NCBI GenBank assembly: GCA_020845755.1
Contig: JADLFE010000013.1
Location: 1 to 64,000, forward strand
Source: Phycisphaerales bacterium
GTDB lineage: Bacteria > Planctomycetota > Phycisphaerae > Phycisphaerales > UBA1924
Direction: 5' to 3'
Length of the DNA: 64,000 nucleotides
The notes beneath the pieces are model-generated. The model did no database searches and was not told the origin of the DNA. It saw nothing but the letters and a program-made list of their open reading frames with translations. The translations under genes were made by a program, and so were the position numbers. Positions 12,930 through 21,206 of the stretch are shown here, one piece after another. Numbering within the stretch: position 1 is the stretch's first letter; each line of letters begins with the position of its first letter.

Positions 12930-13559
12930 TTACAGCACCATACCCTCGGGCAGTCGGGTCGCGGCGACGTATTTGCGGGCGCGGGAGGTCTTGTCGCGCG
13001 GCGGGATGGGCGAGCCGTCGGCGCGGAGGCGGACGACGCGCCCCGTGCCACAGAGTTTGGCGAGGGCTTGGTTCACGCTGCTGCGGATCGAAGCCTCAGC
13101 GGCGTCGGTTTTGTAGCCGACGTCCTTCAGGGCCGCCGCGATGTCCTCGGTGGTGAGGGGATCGGCGTACCGATCGAGCGACCAGATCGCAAGGATGGCC
13201 TCGGCGAGGTTTTTGGGGATGCTGCCCGAGCGGAGCGTCGGGGCGGAGCGAGCTGCGGACGGTGCGGGGGATTCGGGCTGCCCGAGGATGCCGCTGAACG
13301 ACGACATCTTGCGCTGCTGATGCTTGACGAGTTCCTTTGCATAGTCGCGGATGCGGGAGATGTTTGACTCGGTCTCCTGACGCACGCGGTCGTAAATCGC
13401 GCGGGCTTCGCGCTCGCGCACGCGCTGCGTCTCGATCCACCCGGTCACTTTCTCGAGTTGCTCGGCGACCTCGACGAGTGAGAGGTCGGAGGGATCACGT
13501 CCATCACCAAACTGGCCGGTGGGCGTGGCGGTTGCGGTGGTTGATTCCATATTTCTCAT
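12930..13559 (-). CDS. hypothetical protein: coiled coil plus winged-helix-like C-terminus
   Basis: I do not recognise the family. The N-terminal third is helical and charged (VAEQLEKVTGWIETQRVREREARAIY) and looks like a coiled coil. The C-terminal part (LAEAILAIWSLDRYADPLTTEDIAAALKDVGYKTD then SIRSSVNQALAKLCGTGRVVRL) has the rhythm of a winged helix: a helix, a recognition-like helix and a short wing. It may bind DNA. The ATG at 13559 or 13550 could be the start. It is transcribed divergently from the pilin-like gene. The gap of about 350 bases between them holds CACACACAG repeated twice but no clear promoter. Confidence 0.6.
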   Translation of the reverse strand: MRNMESTTATATPTGQFGDGRDPSDLSLVEVAEQLEKVTGWIETQRVREREARAIYDRVRQETESNISRIRDYAKELVKHQQRKMSSFSGILGQPESPAPSAARSAPTLRSGSIPKNLAEAILAIWSLDRYADPLTTEDIAAALKDVGYKTDAAEASIRSSVNQALAKLCGTGRVVRLRADGSPIPPRDKTSRARKYVAATRLPEGMVL

Positions 13560-13909
13560 TCCCGGGGGGGAGGCGCACAAGAAGCACACCGGTTGCGCCG
13601 ATCCTCTGGCGCTCCACACACAGTGTTCTCCCGTGGTCTACACACAGGTTTAGACGCACGCACGAGCGTTGTCAACGGAAGGAACCACCCGAATTTGTGG
13701 ATGCGCGAGATTGATATAGGTCGTGGTGCGAACCGCTGAATCTGGATGGATTCCTGAATCAGGCGGCGGATGCGCGACGTAAGGACCCGTGGCGTCCGTT
13801 CGACCTTGAGGGTCGGTAGGGTGTGGTGCGCCGCTTCATGGCGCGCCGGCGGCCGATCGCTTACACTTGCGTTCTTGACGACGCCCGCGCGGCGTCCCTG
13901 GAGGTTCGC

Positions 13910-14761
13910 ATGGTGTCTCATTCGGCCTGGTCCAATCCGCGTCGTGCTTTCACGATCATCGAACTCCTGGTGGTGATCGGCATCATCGGCGTCCTGGTCA
14001 CGATCGGGCTTGTGATCGGCAGGGCCGTCATGGGTCAGGGCAAGCAACGCGCGACCGAGGCGCTCGTTCAGGTTGCCGACAAGGCGCTGGAGGCGTATTA
14101 CGACAAGAAGGGCGAGGGCCCTGCCGATATGTACACCTACAAGAACACAGTCACGAACAAGACCTATGAGTTTGCCCTGCTCGACGGGCGCGACGGCGAC
14201 AATACGACCGGGTTTGATCGCGACAAGAACCCCGCCTTCGACAGCTTTGCACGATTCGCCCTCGCCTGCAAGGACGTTCCCGACGCCGACGCCGTTCTCA
14301 AGAGCATCAGCGATCCTCGACAGGTGCGCAGTGTTGTGGTCGCGACCGCCTCGGACGTTGGTGCTGACACTGACCTCCGCAGCATCGAGTTTATCGACGG
14401 CTACGGACGTCCCCTGCGCTTTGTTCATCCCGCATTCCACGGTGGGTATGGCCCGTTCCTGGATCAGACCAAGAACCAGTCGACCATGAACAGCACGCGA
14501 TTGAATAAAAAGGTCACCGAACGACGCGGCGCGGCGAATCACCAGATCGAGTTCCGCCGCTCGTATCGTCCCTTCGATCCGGCAAACCTGAGCGCCGGAC
14601 AAGATGTCAAGACGGCCGTGGGAGACGCAGACGAGGGCATCTGCCCCGGTTCGCGTGGATACTTTTATTCGTCGGGGATTGATCTGGACCCCGGCACGCG
14701 GCAGGACAACGTCTACAGCGTGAAGCCGACATTTGCGTATGAGACGCAGGCCTTCAATTGA
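13910..14761 (+). CDS. type IV pilin-like / pseudopilin protein
   Basis: A short basic leader (MVSHSAWSNPRR) is followed by the prepilin cleavage/methylation motif AFTIIELLVVIGIIGVLVTI, with Glu five residues after the cleavage site. This is the classic class III signal cut by prepilin peptidase. The 250-residue globular part has no recognised domain. Planctomycetes carry many such proteins, usually linked to type II secretion or pilus-like assembly. The start at 13910 has GGAGG at 13900-13904. Longer upstream starts are unlikely because the leader would be too long. Confidence 0.85.
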   Translation: MVSHSAWSNPRRAFTIIELLVVIGIIGVLVTIGLVIGRAVMGQGKQRATEALVQVADKALEAYYDKKGEGPADMYTYKNTVTNKTYEFALLDGRDGDNTTGFDRDKNPAFDSFARFALACKDVPDADAVLKSISDPRQVRSVVVATASDVGADTDLRSIEFIDGYGRPLRFVHPAFHGGYGPFLDQTKNQSTMNSTRLNKKVTERRGAANHQIEFRRSYRPFDPANLSAGQDVKTAVGDADEGICPGSRGYFYSSGIDLDPGTRQDNVYSVKPTFAYETQAFN

Positions 14762-15039
14762 GTTGATGGGCACCGTGTATCGCACAGTGCTTTGCGGCCG
14801 GTTGCGGCGTCACGCCGGTTCGTCGCGAACGGTTGTCGTCTGCGTGCGTGTTCCGCCGTTGTCGCACCCGGGGTATCAAGGAGAGGCTTTGGTCGCGGGT
14901 TGAGAGAGGCACGGACGTGGATCAGATGGGGCGCAATACGGTTGTCTTGCGTTGCCGTCCGCTGGCTGAGGTCTGGTGGGAAGTTCGGTGGGATCCGCTC
15001 GACGGGCGGGGATCGCGGCTATACTTGGACCTGAATTGA

Positions 15040-15113
<74 letters not shown>

Positions 15114-15191
15114 TTCGCTCATAAGTTCAGCCGATCGCGCGACTTACGCGAACCTCCCCCGAAGGGGAGTGCGGCCAAAAGCCCCCTAAAA

Positions 15192-15208
15192 GTTGTAGTC
15201 ACTACAAC
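15192..15208. promoter_or_regulatory. inverted repeat upstream of the integrase
   Basis: GTTGTAG-TCA-CTACAAC is a 7-bp inverted repeat located 22 bases upstream of the integrase start and about 80 bases from attL. The half-site ACTACAAC recurs near attR at 24511-24518. It could be an integrase arm-type site or an autorepression operator. Confidence 0.5.
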
Positions 15209-15230
15209 GGGTCGGGCGGAGGTTCGCACC

Positions 15231-16505
15231 ATGCCACGGGTCAGGCGCTCGGACTGGATTCCAAAACTCTGCCACCACAAGCCCACCGGCCAAGCCTTCG
15301 TGAAGATCGACGGTCGTGTCGTTTACCTCGGCGCGCACGGCTCGGCGACGGCGGACGCGGCCTATCTCGGGCTCGTCGGCGAGTGGATGATGCGCCGCGC
15401 CGGGGCGACGGCGTCGATCGCCAAGCCCGAGGGCGGCCCGGTCCCTCCCGTGGGATCGTCGATCACGATCACCGAACTGTGTGTCGCCTTTGTCCGACAC
15501 GCCGAGAGCTACTACCAGCGCGACGGCCAACCGACGTGCGCCGTCGCGGCGGTCAAGGCCGCGATCCGGCGGCTCCGCGCCCGGTTCGGCAATCTGCCCG
15601 CATCGACCTTCGGCCCGCGCGCCCTCAAAGACCTGCGCGCGTCGATGATCCGCGAAGGGCTCAGCCGCAAGACCATCAACGGTTATGTCTCAACCGTCGC
15701 GCTCGCGTTCCGCTGGGGCACGTCGGAGGAATTGCTCCCGTCCGGCATGTACGAATCGCTGAAGTCGCTCGCGCCGCTGAAGCGCGGGCGGTCCGAGGCC
15801 AAGGAAGGCGCACCCGTCCCTCCCGTGGCCGACGCCGTGATCGACGCGACGAAACGCCACCTCCCGCGCCAACTCCGCGATATGGTCGAAGTCCAGCGAT
15901 TGACGGGCATGAGGCCCGGCGAACTTCTCCAGATGACGACGGGCGCGATCGACACGTCGGGGAAGGTCTGGCTGTACCGCCCCGCGCACCACAAGACCGC
16001 GCACTTCGGCAAGGACCGCGAGGTCTACCTCGGCCCGCGCGCGCAGGAGATCGTCCGGGCCTACCTTCGCGTGGAACTCGATGCGCCCCTCTTCAGCCCC
16101 GCGCGGACGGTCGAAGAACTCCGCTCGGCGAAGAGATCGGCGCGGACCACGAAGCGCTCGGCGTCCCAGACCCGGCGGGACTCGAAGCGCCGCGCCCTGG
16201 CGAGGTTCCGGCGGCGCGACGCCAAGGATTACTACACGCCGTCAAGCTATGCGCGGGCGATCGCCCGCGCGGTCAAGGTCGCGTTCCGTCCAGAAAGGAT
16301 GACCGACGCGGAGTTCTCGGCGTGGGAGTGCCCGCACCACTGGCACCCGCACCAATTGCGGCACACGGCGGGGACGGAACTCAGGAAGGCATACGGGATC
16401 GAGGCGGCCCGCGTCGTGCTGGGGCACGCGGACCCCGGCGTGACGCTCATCTACGCCGAGCGGGATCGGGGCGTCGGCATGAAGATCGCGGCGGAGGTCG
16501 GCTGA
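15231..16505 (+). CDS. int: tyrosine recombinase / integrase
   Basis: The 424-residue product carries the complete tyrosine-recombinase active site: Arg228 in TGMRPGEL, Lys255 in the beta-hairpin HHKTAHFGKDRE, His374-x-x-Arg377 in HQLRHTAG, His399 in LGHADP and the nucleophile Tyr408 in IYAERD. The N-terminal 60 residues contain an AP2-like arm-binding segment (FVKIDGRVVYLG), followed by a SAM-like core-binding domain. A Lys/Arg-rich insertion near residues 300-330 is longer than usual. The gene is next to attL, as expected for the integrase of this element. Confidence 0.95.
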   Translation: MPRVRRSDWIPKLCHHKPTGQAFVKIDGRVVYLGAHGSATADAAYLGLVGEWMMRRAGATASIAKPEGGPVPPVGSSITITELCVAFVRHAESYYQRDGQPTCAVAAVKAAIRRLRARFGNLPASTFGPRALKDLRASMIREGLSRKTINGYVSTVALAFRWGTSEELLPSGMYESLKSLAPLKRGRSEAKEGAPVPPVADAVIDATKRHLPRQLRDMVEVQRLTGMRPGELLQMTTGAIDTSGKVWLYRPAHHKTAHFGKDREVYLGPRAQEIVRAYLRVELDAPLFSPARTVEELRSAKRSARTTKRSASQTRRDSKRRALARFRRRDAKDYYTPSSYARAIARAVKVAFRPERMTDAEFSAWECPHHWHPHQLRHTAGTELRKAYGIEAARVVLGHADPGVTLIYAERDRGVGMKIAAEVG

Positions 16506-16524
16506 CTTTGCGGGAGGAACACGC

Positions 16525-17109
16525 ATGAAGAAGCGAACGGGCGCGAAGTCGGGATCGAGTGACGACGCGGTGATCCGCCGGTTGGCGAAGCGAGAGGGCA
16601 CGAGCGTTGGCGAGTTGAACAAGCGCGCAAGAGCGGCGCTCGCTCCGGTGGTGGAGAAGTTGTCCGCGCACGCCCCCGAGGTTGAGATCATCGAGCGGAA
16701 AGTGATGCTCGCTCTGGAGGTTCTCTACGGCCTGAAGCGCGAGAAGACCGGCGGCGTTCGTGGGATCGTCGAGGGCGTCAAGGACTACCTCGCCCTGCGC
16801 GAGAATCGTCGCGCGCACGAGATCGACGAGATTGTCAAGGGTTCGCCGGAGACATTCATCGCCGTTGTGCGTCGGATGATGGACGACGCGAACGCGAAGG
16901 CGGGGCTCTCGAAACCCCCGCCGATGCCCGCTCAGTGGTTCGAGACTGCGACGGGTGGCGCGCTCAAGGCCAACGCGCTCCGCAAGACCACGAAGCCTGT
17001 CGTGAAAGTCGGGCGGGGCAAGTCGCTTCGGTTCTGCCCCCTGAGCGTGATGAAACTGTGGCCCGAGTACGCCGACCTGATCCACGCCGCGCTCCGGCGG
17101 ATCGAGTAA
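16525..17109 (+). CDS. hypothetical protein of the satellite element
   Basis: The product has 194 residues and no recognised family. It is rich in charged residues and helical (RRLAKREGTSVGELNKRARAAL, then ERKVMLALEVLYGLKREKTGG). The early segment could be a small helix-turn-helix or ribbon-like motif. It starts 20 bases after the integrase with GGGAGGA upstream, so the two are probably co-transcribed. Confidence 0.7.
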   Translation: MKKRTGAKSGSSDDAVIRRLAKREGTSVGELNKRARAALAPVVEKLSAHAPEVEIIERKVMLALEVLYGLKREKTGGVRGIVEGVKDYLALRENRRAHEIDEIVKGSPETFIAVVRRMMDDANAKAGLSKPPPMPAQWFETATGGALKANALRKTTKPVVKVGRGKSLRFCPLSVMKLWPEYADLIHAALRRIE

Positions 17110-17150
17110 CGGCAATCAGTCGGCAACTGGCGGCAATTGTCGGCAATCGC
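17110..17150 (+). repeat. four phased CGGCAA direct repeats
   Basis: CGGCAA occurs at 17110, 17121, 17131 and 17141, that is, one helical turn apart, in units of the form CGGCAAtnngt. The array lies just upstream of the DUF1580 excisionase-like gene. Tandem 10-11 bp sites on one DNA face are typical of cooperative excisionase or repressor binding; this function is inferred. Confidence 0.65.
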
Positions 17151-17154
17151 ACAA

Positions 17155-17181
17155 CGCCCGGCTTCACAAGGCCGGGCGTTT
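17155..17181 (+). terminator. intrinsic terminator
   Basis: CGCCCGGC and GCCGGGCG form an 8-pair stem with an 8-nt loop, followed by TTT. It ends the integrase transcript before the DUF1580 gene. Confidence 0.7.
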
Positions 17182-17233
17182 CGCTTTGATGCGTCGGCAC
17201 GGGGCAGCAAACCCCGGCGCGGAGGCACGAGCA

Positions 17234-17542
17234 ATGGCGATCGACATCGGCAACGAAACGATCATCACCCTCAGCCAAGCGGCGGCGATGCTTCCGCCCC
17301 GGCGCGGAGGTCGAAAGGTTCACATCGCGACTTTGTTTCGATGGGCGCAGATGGGGCTCGGCGGCGTTCGGCTCGAAGTGATCCGCATCGGCTCGGCGCT
17401 GCACACCTCGCGCGAGGCGCTTCAGCGGTTCTGCGACGCGCTGACCGCCGCGCGTCCGATCCCGCCCGCGCCCGAATCTCCGGCGTCGCGCCGTGCGGCG
17501 CACGCGGCGGCTGAGCGCGACGCGCAGGCTCTTGGTATCTGA
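17234..17542 (+). CDS. DUF1580 protein, excisionase-like DNA-binding
   Basis: The 102-residue product has the planctomycete DUF1580 pattern: an N-terminal ITLSQAAAMLPPRRGGRKVHIATLFRWA, which reads as a MerR/excisionase-type winged helix, and then GGVRLEVIRIGSALHTSREALQRFCD. Such small proteins bind DNA and, in mobile elements, often direct excision. The start has GGAGG at 17221-17225. A possible target is the phased CGGCAA array upstream. It is flanked by terminators, so it appears to have its own transcription unit. Confidence 0.75.
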   Translation: MAIDIGNETIITLSQAAAMLPPRRGGRKVHIATLFRWAQMGLGGVRLEVIRIGSALHTSREALQRFCDALTAARPIPPAPESPASRRAAHAAAERDAQALGI

Positions 17543-17554
17543 ATCGTCCGGCTT

Positions 17555-17585
17555 CCCCGCGCTCGACAGGGCGCGGGGGGTTTTT
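17555..17585 (+). terminator. intrinsic terminator after the DUF1580 gene
   Basis: CCCCGCGC and GCGCGGGG form an 8-pair stem with an 8-nt loop, followed by GGTTTTT. Confidence 0.8.
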
Positions 17586-17611
17586 CGAGGAAAGCGGCAC
17601 AAAAAGAGCAC

Positions 17612-17635
17612 GCCCCAAGTCGGCGGACTCGGGGC
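17612..17635 (+). promoter_or_regulatory. leader hairpin upstream of the primase gene
   Basis: GCCCCAAGTC and GACTCGGGGC pair at nine of ten positions around a 4-nt loop, 37 bases before the primase start. It could act as an attenuator or stabilise the mRNA; no T-run follows. Confidence 0.45.
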
Positions 17636-17671
17636 GCGCGTCGTTCACACCGCTGAAAGGAGCGGCCTCGA

Positions 17672-19507
17672 ATGATAGACCTTGCTCAGAACGAAAGTGC
17701 CGTGGCGCTCGAATCGCCCGTCGATCAAACGCGGCGGCAACTCGAAACCCTCTTCGGGGACGCGCTCGACCTCACCCCGCGCCCGCACTTCCACATCGCG
17801 ACGCGACGCGACTTCGCGGGCCGGTGGCTCAACAGCATCGACGACGCGATCGCGTACATCGACGGGCAGCGCGCGGCGACGGACGTGTTCGTCTGTCCCG
17901 GACTCCGTTTCGATCCTCCGCGCAACCTGCGCGGGGAGCGGAAGGTCGATCACCTCGACGGCGTCGTCGGCGTTGTGGCCGACCTCGATGTGCGGGGCTC
18001 GACAAAGAAGGCCGGGTTCGAGTCTGTCGAGGATGCCCGACAGTTCGCGAAGTCATTCATCTTCGGAGTCCCGCCGTCGATGCTCATCGGTTCCGGCGGT
18101 GGGCTGCAAGCCTTGTGGTTGTTCAAAGAACCTCTCCTGTTCGACGGCGTCGGCGAGCGTGCCGGGGCGATTACGTTCTTCCGTCGGTTCGGCGCGACGG
18201 TCCGCGAGGCGGCGCGAGCGCGGGGCGTCGCTTTGGACAGCGTCCACGATCTGGTCCGGCTGTTCCGCGTGGCCGGGACGTTCAACATGAAGATCGAGGG
18301 CAACCCGCGCCCGACGATCCTCGAAGTCCCGGCGGAGAGCGAGTCGGTTCGGCGCTACGAGCCGGATGACCTCGAAGCGTTTCTCATCCACGAAAACTTC
18401 CTCGCGGAGGACTTGAAGGCCGCGCCCGCCGTCGGGTTCGTCGTCGTCGCGCCGGACCGAACCCCGCCCGCCGACGCGCTGCTCGCGCTCCTGACGAACC
18501 ACGACAAGGCGCGGGGTTCGTGGGAGGGCGAGCGTCCCGATCTCGTCGATCGATCGGCGAGTTCGCTGGACTTCTCCCTCGCGACGATCGCGGTCGGAGC
18601 GGGGTGGACCGATCAAGAGGTCGTCGATCTCCTGATCGCGGGTCGGCGGCATCGCGGCGACGACTTGAAGGCCGAGAGGGGCGGTGCTCTCAGGCTCGAC
18701 TACTACCAACGGACGATCGCGCGCGCGAAGGCGATCGTCTCGCGGGACAAGGCCGAGGCCGAGCGGGCTCGGGCCGAAAGCGAGGCACTCGCGTCCGGCG
18801 ATCCCGTCCCGCTCACCACGGAACGGGCGCGGGAGATCGTCCGTGCCAAATTGGGGCTCGACGTGGCGGCGGTCGAGCAACTCGGACGCGGCGCGGACCG
18901 CGCGCTCCTCGCGCTCGTCCTGGCCGACGGGCGGCGGGCGACGGTTGGGCGCGTGAAGCAACTTCTTTCCCGCGATCGTGTCCGCGACGTGTGCGTCACC
19001 GACTTCGGTGTTCTGGTCCCCACCTTGAACCGCCGATCGTGGAGCGAGGTCGCGCGGGCGCTCGTCGCGCTGATCGTCCGGCGGGCCGAGCAAGACACCG
19101 ACGAGAACGAGGCGATTGAGTGGCTTCGGCTACTCGTCGGGCAGGCGAGGTCGGGGTACTGCGGAGACCCCTTGGCGAGGACTCGGGGGATCGACCTCGG
19201 CAACCCCGAGGACCGGCGGCTCGTCACCGATCCCGCGTTCGTGGACATCGACACGTCGGGCGGGTGGTTCTTCGACACGACCCGGCGGCTCTGGGTCTAT
19301 CCACAGGCGATCCGTCAAGCCCTTGTCAAGGTCAACCGGGGACTCCCTCCGGCGCTCGACGTGATCCGCGATCGGTTGAAGGCGCTCGGGTTCGAGCCCG
19401 AGCAGATCAAGTCCGGCGCGGGCGGGAAGACCGGCACTCGCCAATGGTGGAAGGCTCCCGACAACTTCGCGCTCTTCGAGGACGACCACAAGGGGGAGGG
19501 CAAGTGA
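17672..19507 (+). CDS. AEP/RepB-type DNA primase of the satellite
   Basis: The 611-residue product has archaeo-eukaryotic-type primase signatures: VVADLDV with the metal-binding Asp pair at residues 101-107, GSGGGLQALWLF at 140-151 (equivalent to the sGxGxH-like motif), and DLVRLFRVAGTFNMK near 193-207, the R-x-P/A-G-T-x-N-x-K block of this superfamily. A following segment near residues 290-350 resembles a PriCT-like helical domain. The last third is unassigned. No Walker A motif is visible, so it is probably a primase without a fused helicase. An iteron region follows directly. It is likely to start replication of the excised element. Confidence 0.8.
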   Translation: MIDLAQNESAVALESPVDQTRRQLETLFGDALDLTPRPHFHIATRRDFAGRWLNSIDDAIAYIDGQRAATDVFVCPGLRFDPPRNLRGERKVDHLDGVVGVVADLDVRGSTKKAGFESVEDARQFAKSFIFGVPPSMLIGSGGGLQALWLFKEPLLFDGVGERAGAITFFRRFGATVREAARARGVALDSVHDLVRLFRVAGTFNMKIEGNPRPTILEVPAESESVRRYEPDDLEAFLIHENFLAEDLKAAPAVGFVVVAPDRTPPADALLALLTNHDKARGSWEGERPDLVDRSASSLDFSLATIAVGAGWTDQEVVDLLIAGRRHRGDDLKAERGGALRLDYYQRTIARAKAIVSRDKAEAERARAESEALASGDPVPLTTERAREIVRAKLGLDVAAVEQLGRGADRALLALVLADGRRATVGRVKQLLSRDRVRDVCVTDFGVLVPTLNRRSWSEVARALVALIVRRAEQDTDENEAIEWLRLLVGQARSGYCGDPLARTRGIDLGNPEDRRLVTDPAFVDIDTSGGWFFDTTRRLWVYPQAIRQALVKVNRGLPPALDVIRDRLKALGFEPEQIKSGAGGKTGTRQWWKAPDNFALFEDDHKGEGK

Positions 19508-19571
19508 TGCACCGCCGAGTGATGCGCGCGGGAAGGGTGAAGGGCGGATCGACGCTCGCCCTTCGAGGTTG

Positions 19572-19696
19572 TATCACCCGTATCACGGCGGGAGATACGA
19601 ACCGCCCTTGTGATCTAATAGAGTGTTTTTCGGAGGGTAAGCCCCCCCTTGGCCTTGACCCTTCCGACCACTTATCACCCATATCACTCTTATCAC
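19572..19696 (+). repeat. iteron-like TATCAC repeats, candidate replication origin of the satellite
   Basis: TATCAC occurs at 19572 and 19581, and again at 19673, 19682 and 19691, always with an exact 9-bp spacing inside each cluster. The array lies directly downstream of the primase gene in the gap of about 500 bases (19508-20003) before the terminase gene. This is the usual place for the origin in PICI-like satellites. An ATG overlapping the primase stop opens a 166-codon frame across the region, but it has no recognisable protein features. Confidence 0.65.
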
Positions 19697-20003
19697 GAAG
19701 CAACTGTGACTGCGTTCTTTCATTCAAGCAAGTAGGGGGTGGTGGGGCTAGCTTCTCGATTTTCGCCCTTAGATCACAGGGGGCAAGCGACCCCCCCTCC
19801 GCGTGGAAGGAGGGGGCAGGGGGGTCGGAATCTCTGGAGCCCGCGCCCGAGGGACCGACGGTTCAACCACTCGTTCACGAGCGCGACCCCGGATCGACCC
19901 CAAGCCCCGTGGGTCGATTCTGGCGCGTCCGCCCGGCGCACCCCCACGGACCTCCATCCCGCACCCACGGAACGAACCCACGGCCCGCTCGGAGTCCTAT
20001 GCC

Positions 20004-20366
20004 ATGATCGCATTACCGCGCCCCGTCCATGAGCCCCCCGCCCATCTCCGCCCCGCGTCGTCCGCGTGGTTCCGGGAGGTTGTCGCCGAGTTCGCTCTCG
20101 AAAGTCACCATCTGCACCTACTCGCGCTCGCTTGCGAGGCCCTCGATCGCGCGGCGGACGCGCGCGAAGCGATCGCGCGGCACGGCGCGGTCTACGTCGA
20201 TCGGTACGGACAGCCCCGCGCCCGGCCCGAGGTCGGGATCGAGCGCGACTCGCGGATCGCGTTCGCCCGGCTCCTCCGCGAACTCGGGCTCGACGTGGAG
20301 GGTCCGTCCGAGGCCCCCCGTCCCCCGCGAGTCGTCCCCGGCTCGCACCGCCGAAAGGGAGTGTGA
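20004..20366 (+). CDS. phage terminase small subunit, P27 family
   Basis: The 120-residue product matches the P27-type small terminase: PAHLRPASSAWFREVVAEFALESHH, then LLALACEALDRAADAREAIARHG and VYVDRYGQPRARPEVGIERDSRIAFARLLRELGLD. Small terminases select the DNA to be packaged. In satellites they redirect helper packaging towards the satellite genome. No large terminase gene is present here. The start at 20004 has GGAG 10 bases upstream. The open frame extends upstream to 19803 but with phage-atypical composition. Confidence 0.85.
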   Translation: MIALPRPVHEPPAHLRPASSAWFREVVAEFALESHHLHLLALACEALDRAADAREAIARHGAVYVDRYGQPRARPEVGIERDSRIAFARLLRELGLDVEGPSEAPRPPRVVPGSHRRKGV

Positions 20367-20369
20367 TCG

Positions 20370-20705
20370 ATGCCCCGTGGAATCAAGAGGCGAGCAAAGG
20401 CGAGGATCGAATGGACGCGCGAGCAGCGTCGGCAACTCCTCACCGGGCACGAGTATTTCGGGCATGGCTTCGGGCGCGAGATCGGGCACCCGCACCGACC
20501 GCTCGACCTTGATCTCGCCCGGCGCGCGTGGGAGGAACTCCGCGACGAACTTCTCCCGGAGTTCATCCGCGAGCATCCACTCACCCGCCCGTGGGCGTGG
20601 TGGCGATTCGACGCCCCGGAGCCCCGGAGCCCGCTGGAACCCGAGCGCGAGTACCTCACGCGGCTCGGGCTTCTCTCGCCCGAGGAGAGGGGGGAAGCAC
20701 CGTGA
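20370..20705 (+). CDS. hypothetical phage-type protein next to the small terminase
   Basis: The product has 111 residues. The C-terminal half (RPWAWWRFDAPEPRSP, then EREYLTRLGLLSPEE) is a pattern seen in small proteins encoded beside terminases in mobile elements; its role is unknown. It begins 4 bases after the terminase stop and overlaps the next gene by four bases (GTGA), which indicates translational coupling. Confidence 0.75.
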   Translation: MPRGIKRRAKARIEWTREQRRQLLTGHEYFGHGFGREIGHPHRPLDLDLARRAWEELRDELLPEFIREHPLTRPWAWWRFDAPEPRSPLEPEREYLTRLGLLSPEERGEAP

Positions 20706-21091
20706 TCGCCGTCGGCAAATACCTCAGCGCTGTTCCCGATACTGCGCTCGACAAACTCCGCGAGCTGACAAGCGAGAAGATCGCCCGTCGTGCTCCGAAG
20801 TTCGGCGCGTGGCTGATCGACACGCTCGACGACGAGCGGGTCCGGCGTTTGCGGAGCGCGACGGGCATTCCCCGCGAGCCCGATATGCCGAGTCTGGACA
20901 TGTTCGCGTGGTCGGCGGCGGAGGTCGGCGACGCAATCATCGCGGCGAGCGTGCTGACCGAGGTCGTGGTCGATCCGACCATGCGCGCGTTTCTGCGCAG
21001 GGTCAACGGGATCGTCGTCGCGCTGGCGGCGCACCGTCTCGCGCGCATCGACGTTACGAGGGAGGTGCAACGTAACAACCTCGCAGATTGA
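20702..21091 (+). CDS. hypothetical protein of the satellite element
   Basis: The 129-residue product starts at a GTG that overlaps the previous stop. It is mostly helical (LSAVPDTALDKLRELTSEKIARRAPKFGAWLIDTL), with no family recognised. Its place between the terminase and capsid genes suggests a role in packaging or capsid assembly, but nothing in the sequence proves this. Confidence 0.7.
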   Translation: MIAVGKYLSAVPDTALDKLRELTSEKIARRAPKFGAWLIDTLDDERVRRLRSATGIPREPDMPSLDMFAWSAAEVGDAIIAASVLTEVVVDPTMRAFLRRVNGIVVALAAHRLARIDVTREVQRNNLAD

Positions 21092-21206
21092 CGAGTCTGC
21101 TTCGTCGGATAATGTCAGCGGGCAGCGCCCGAATCGAGTTGTCTCGCGGCTTCGCCCGAGCGCCGTGCGCCGTGCGGGCCGCGACCATTCCCAATTGGAG
21201 CATCAA

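Noticed and set aside
19507-20007. A 166-codon gene starting on the primase stop codon
   Set aside because: The region carries iterons, the composition is erratic and the frame overlaps the terminase start without any recognisable domain.
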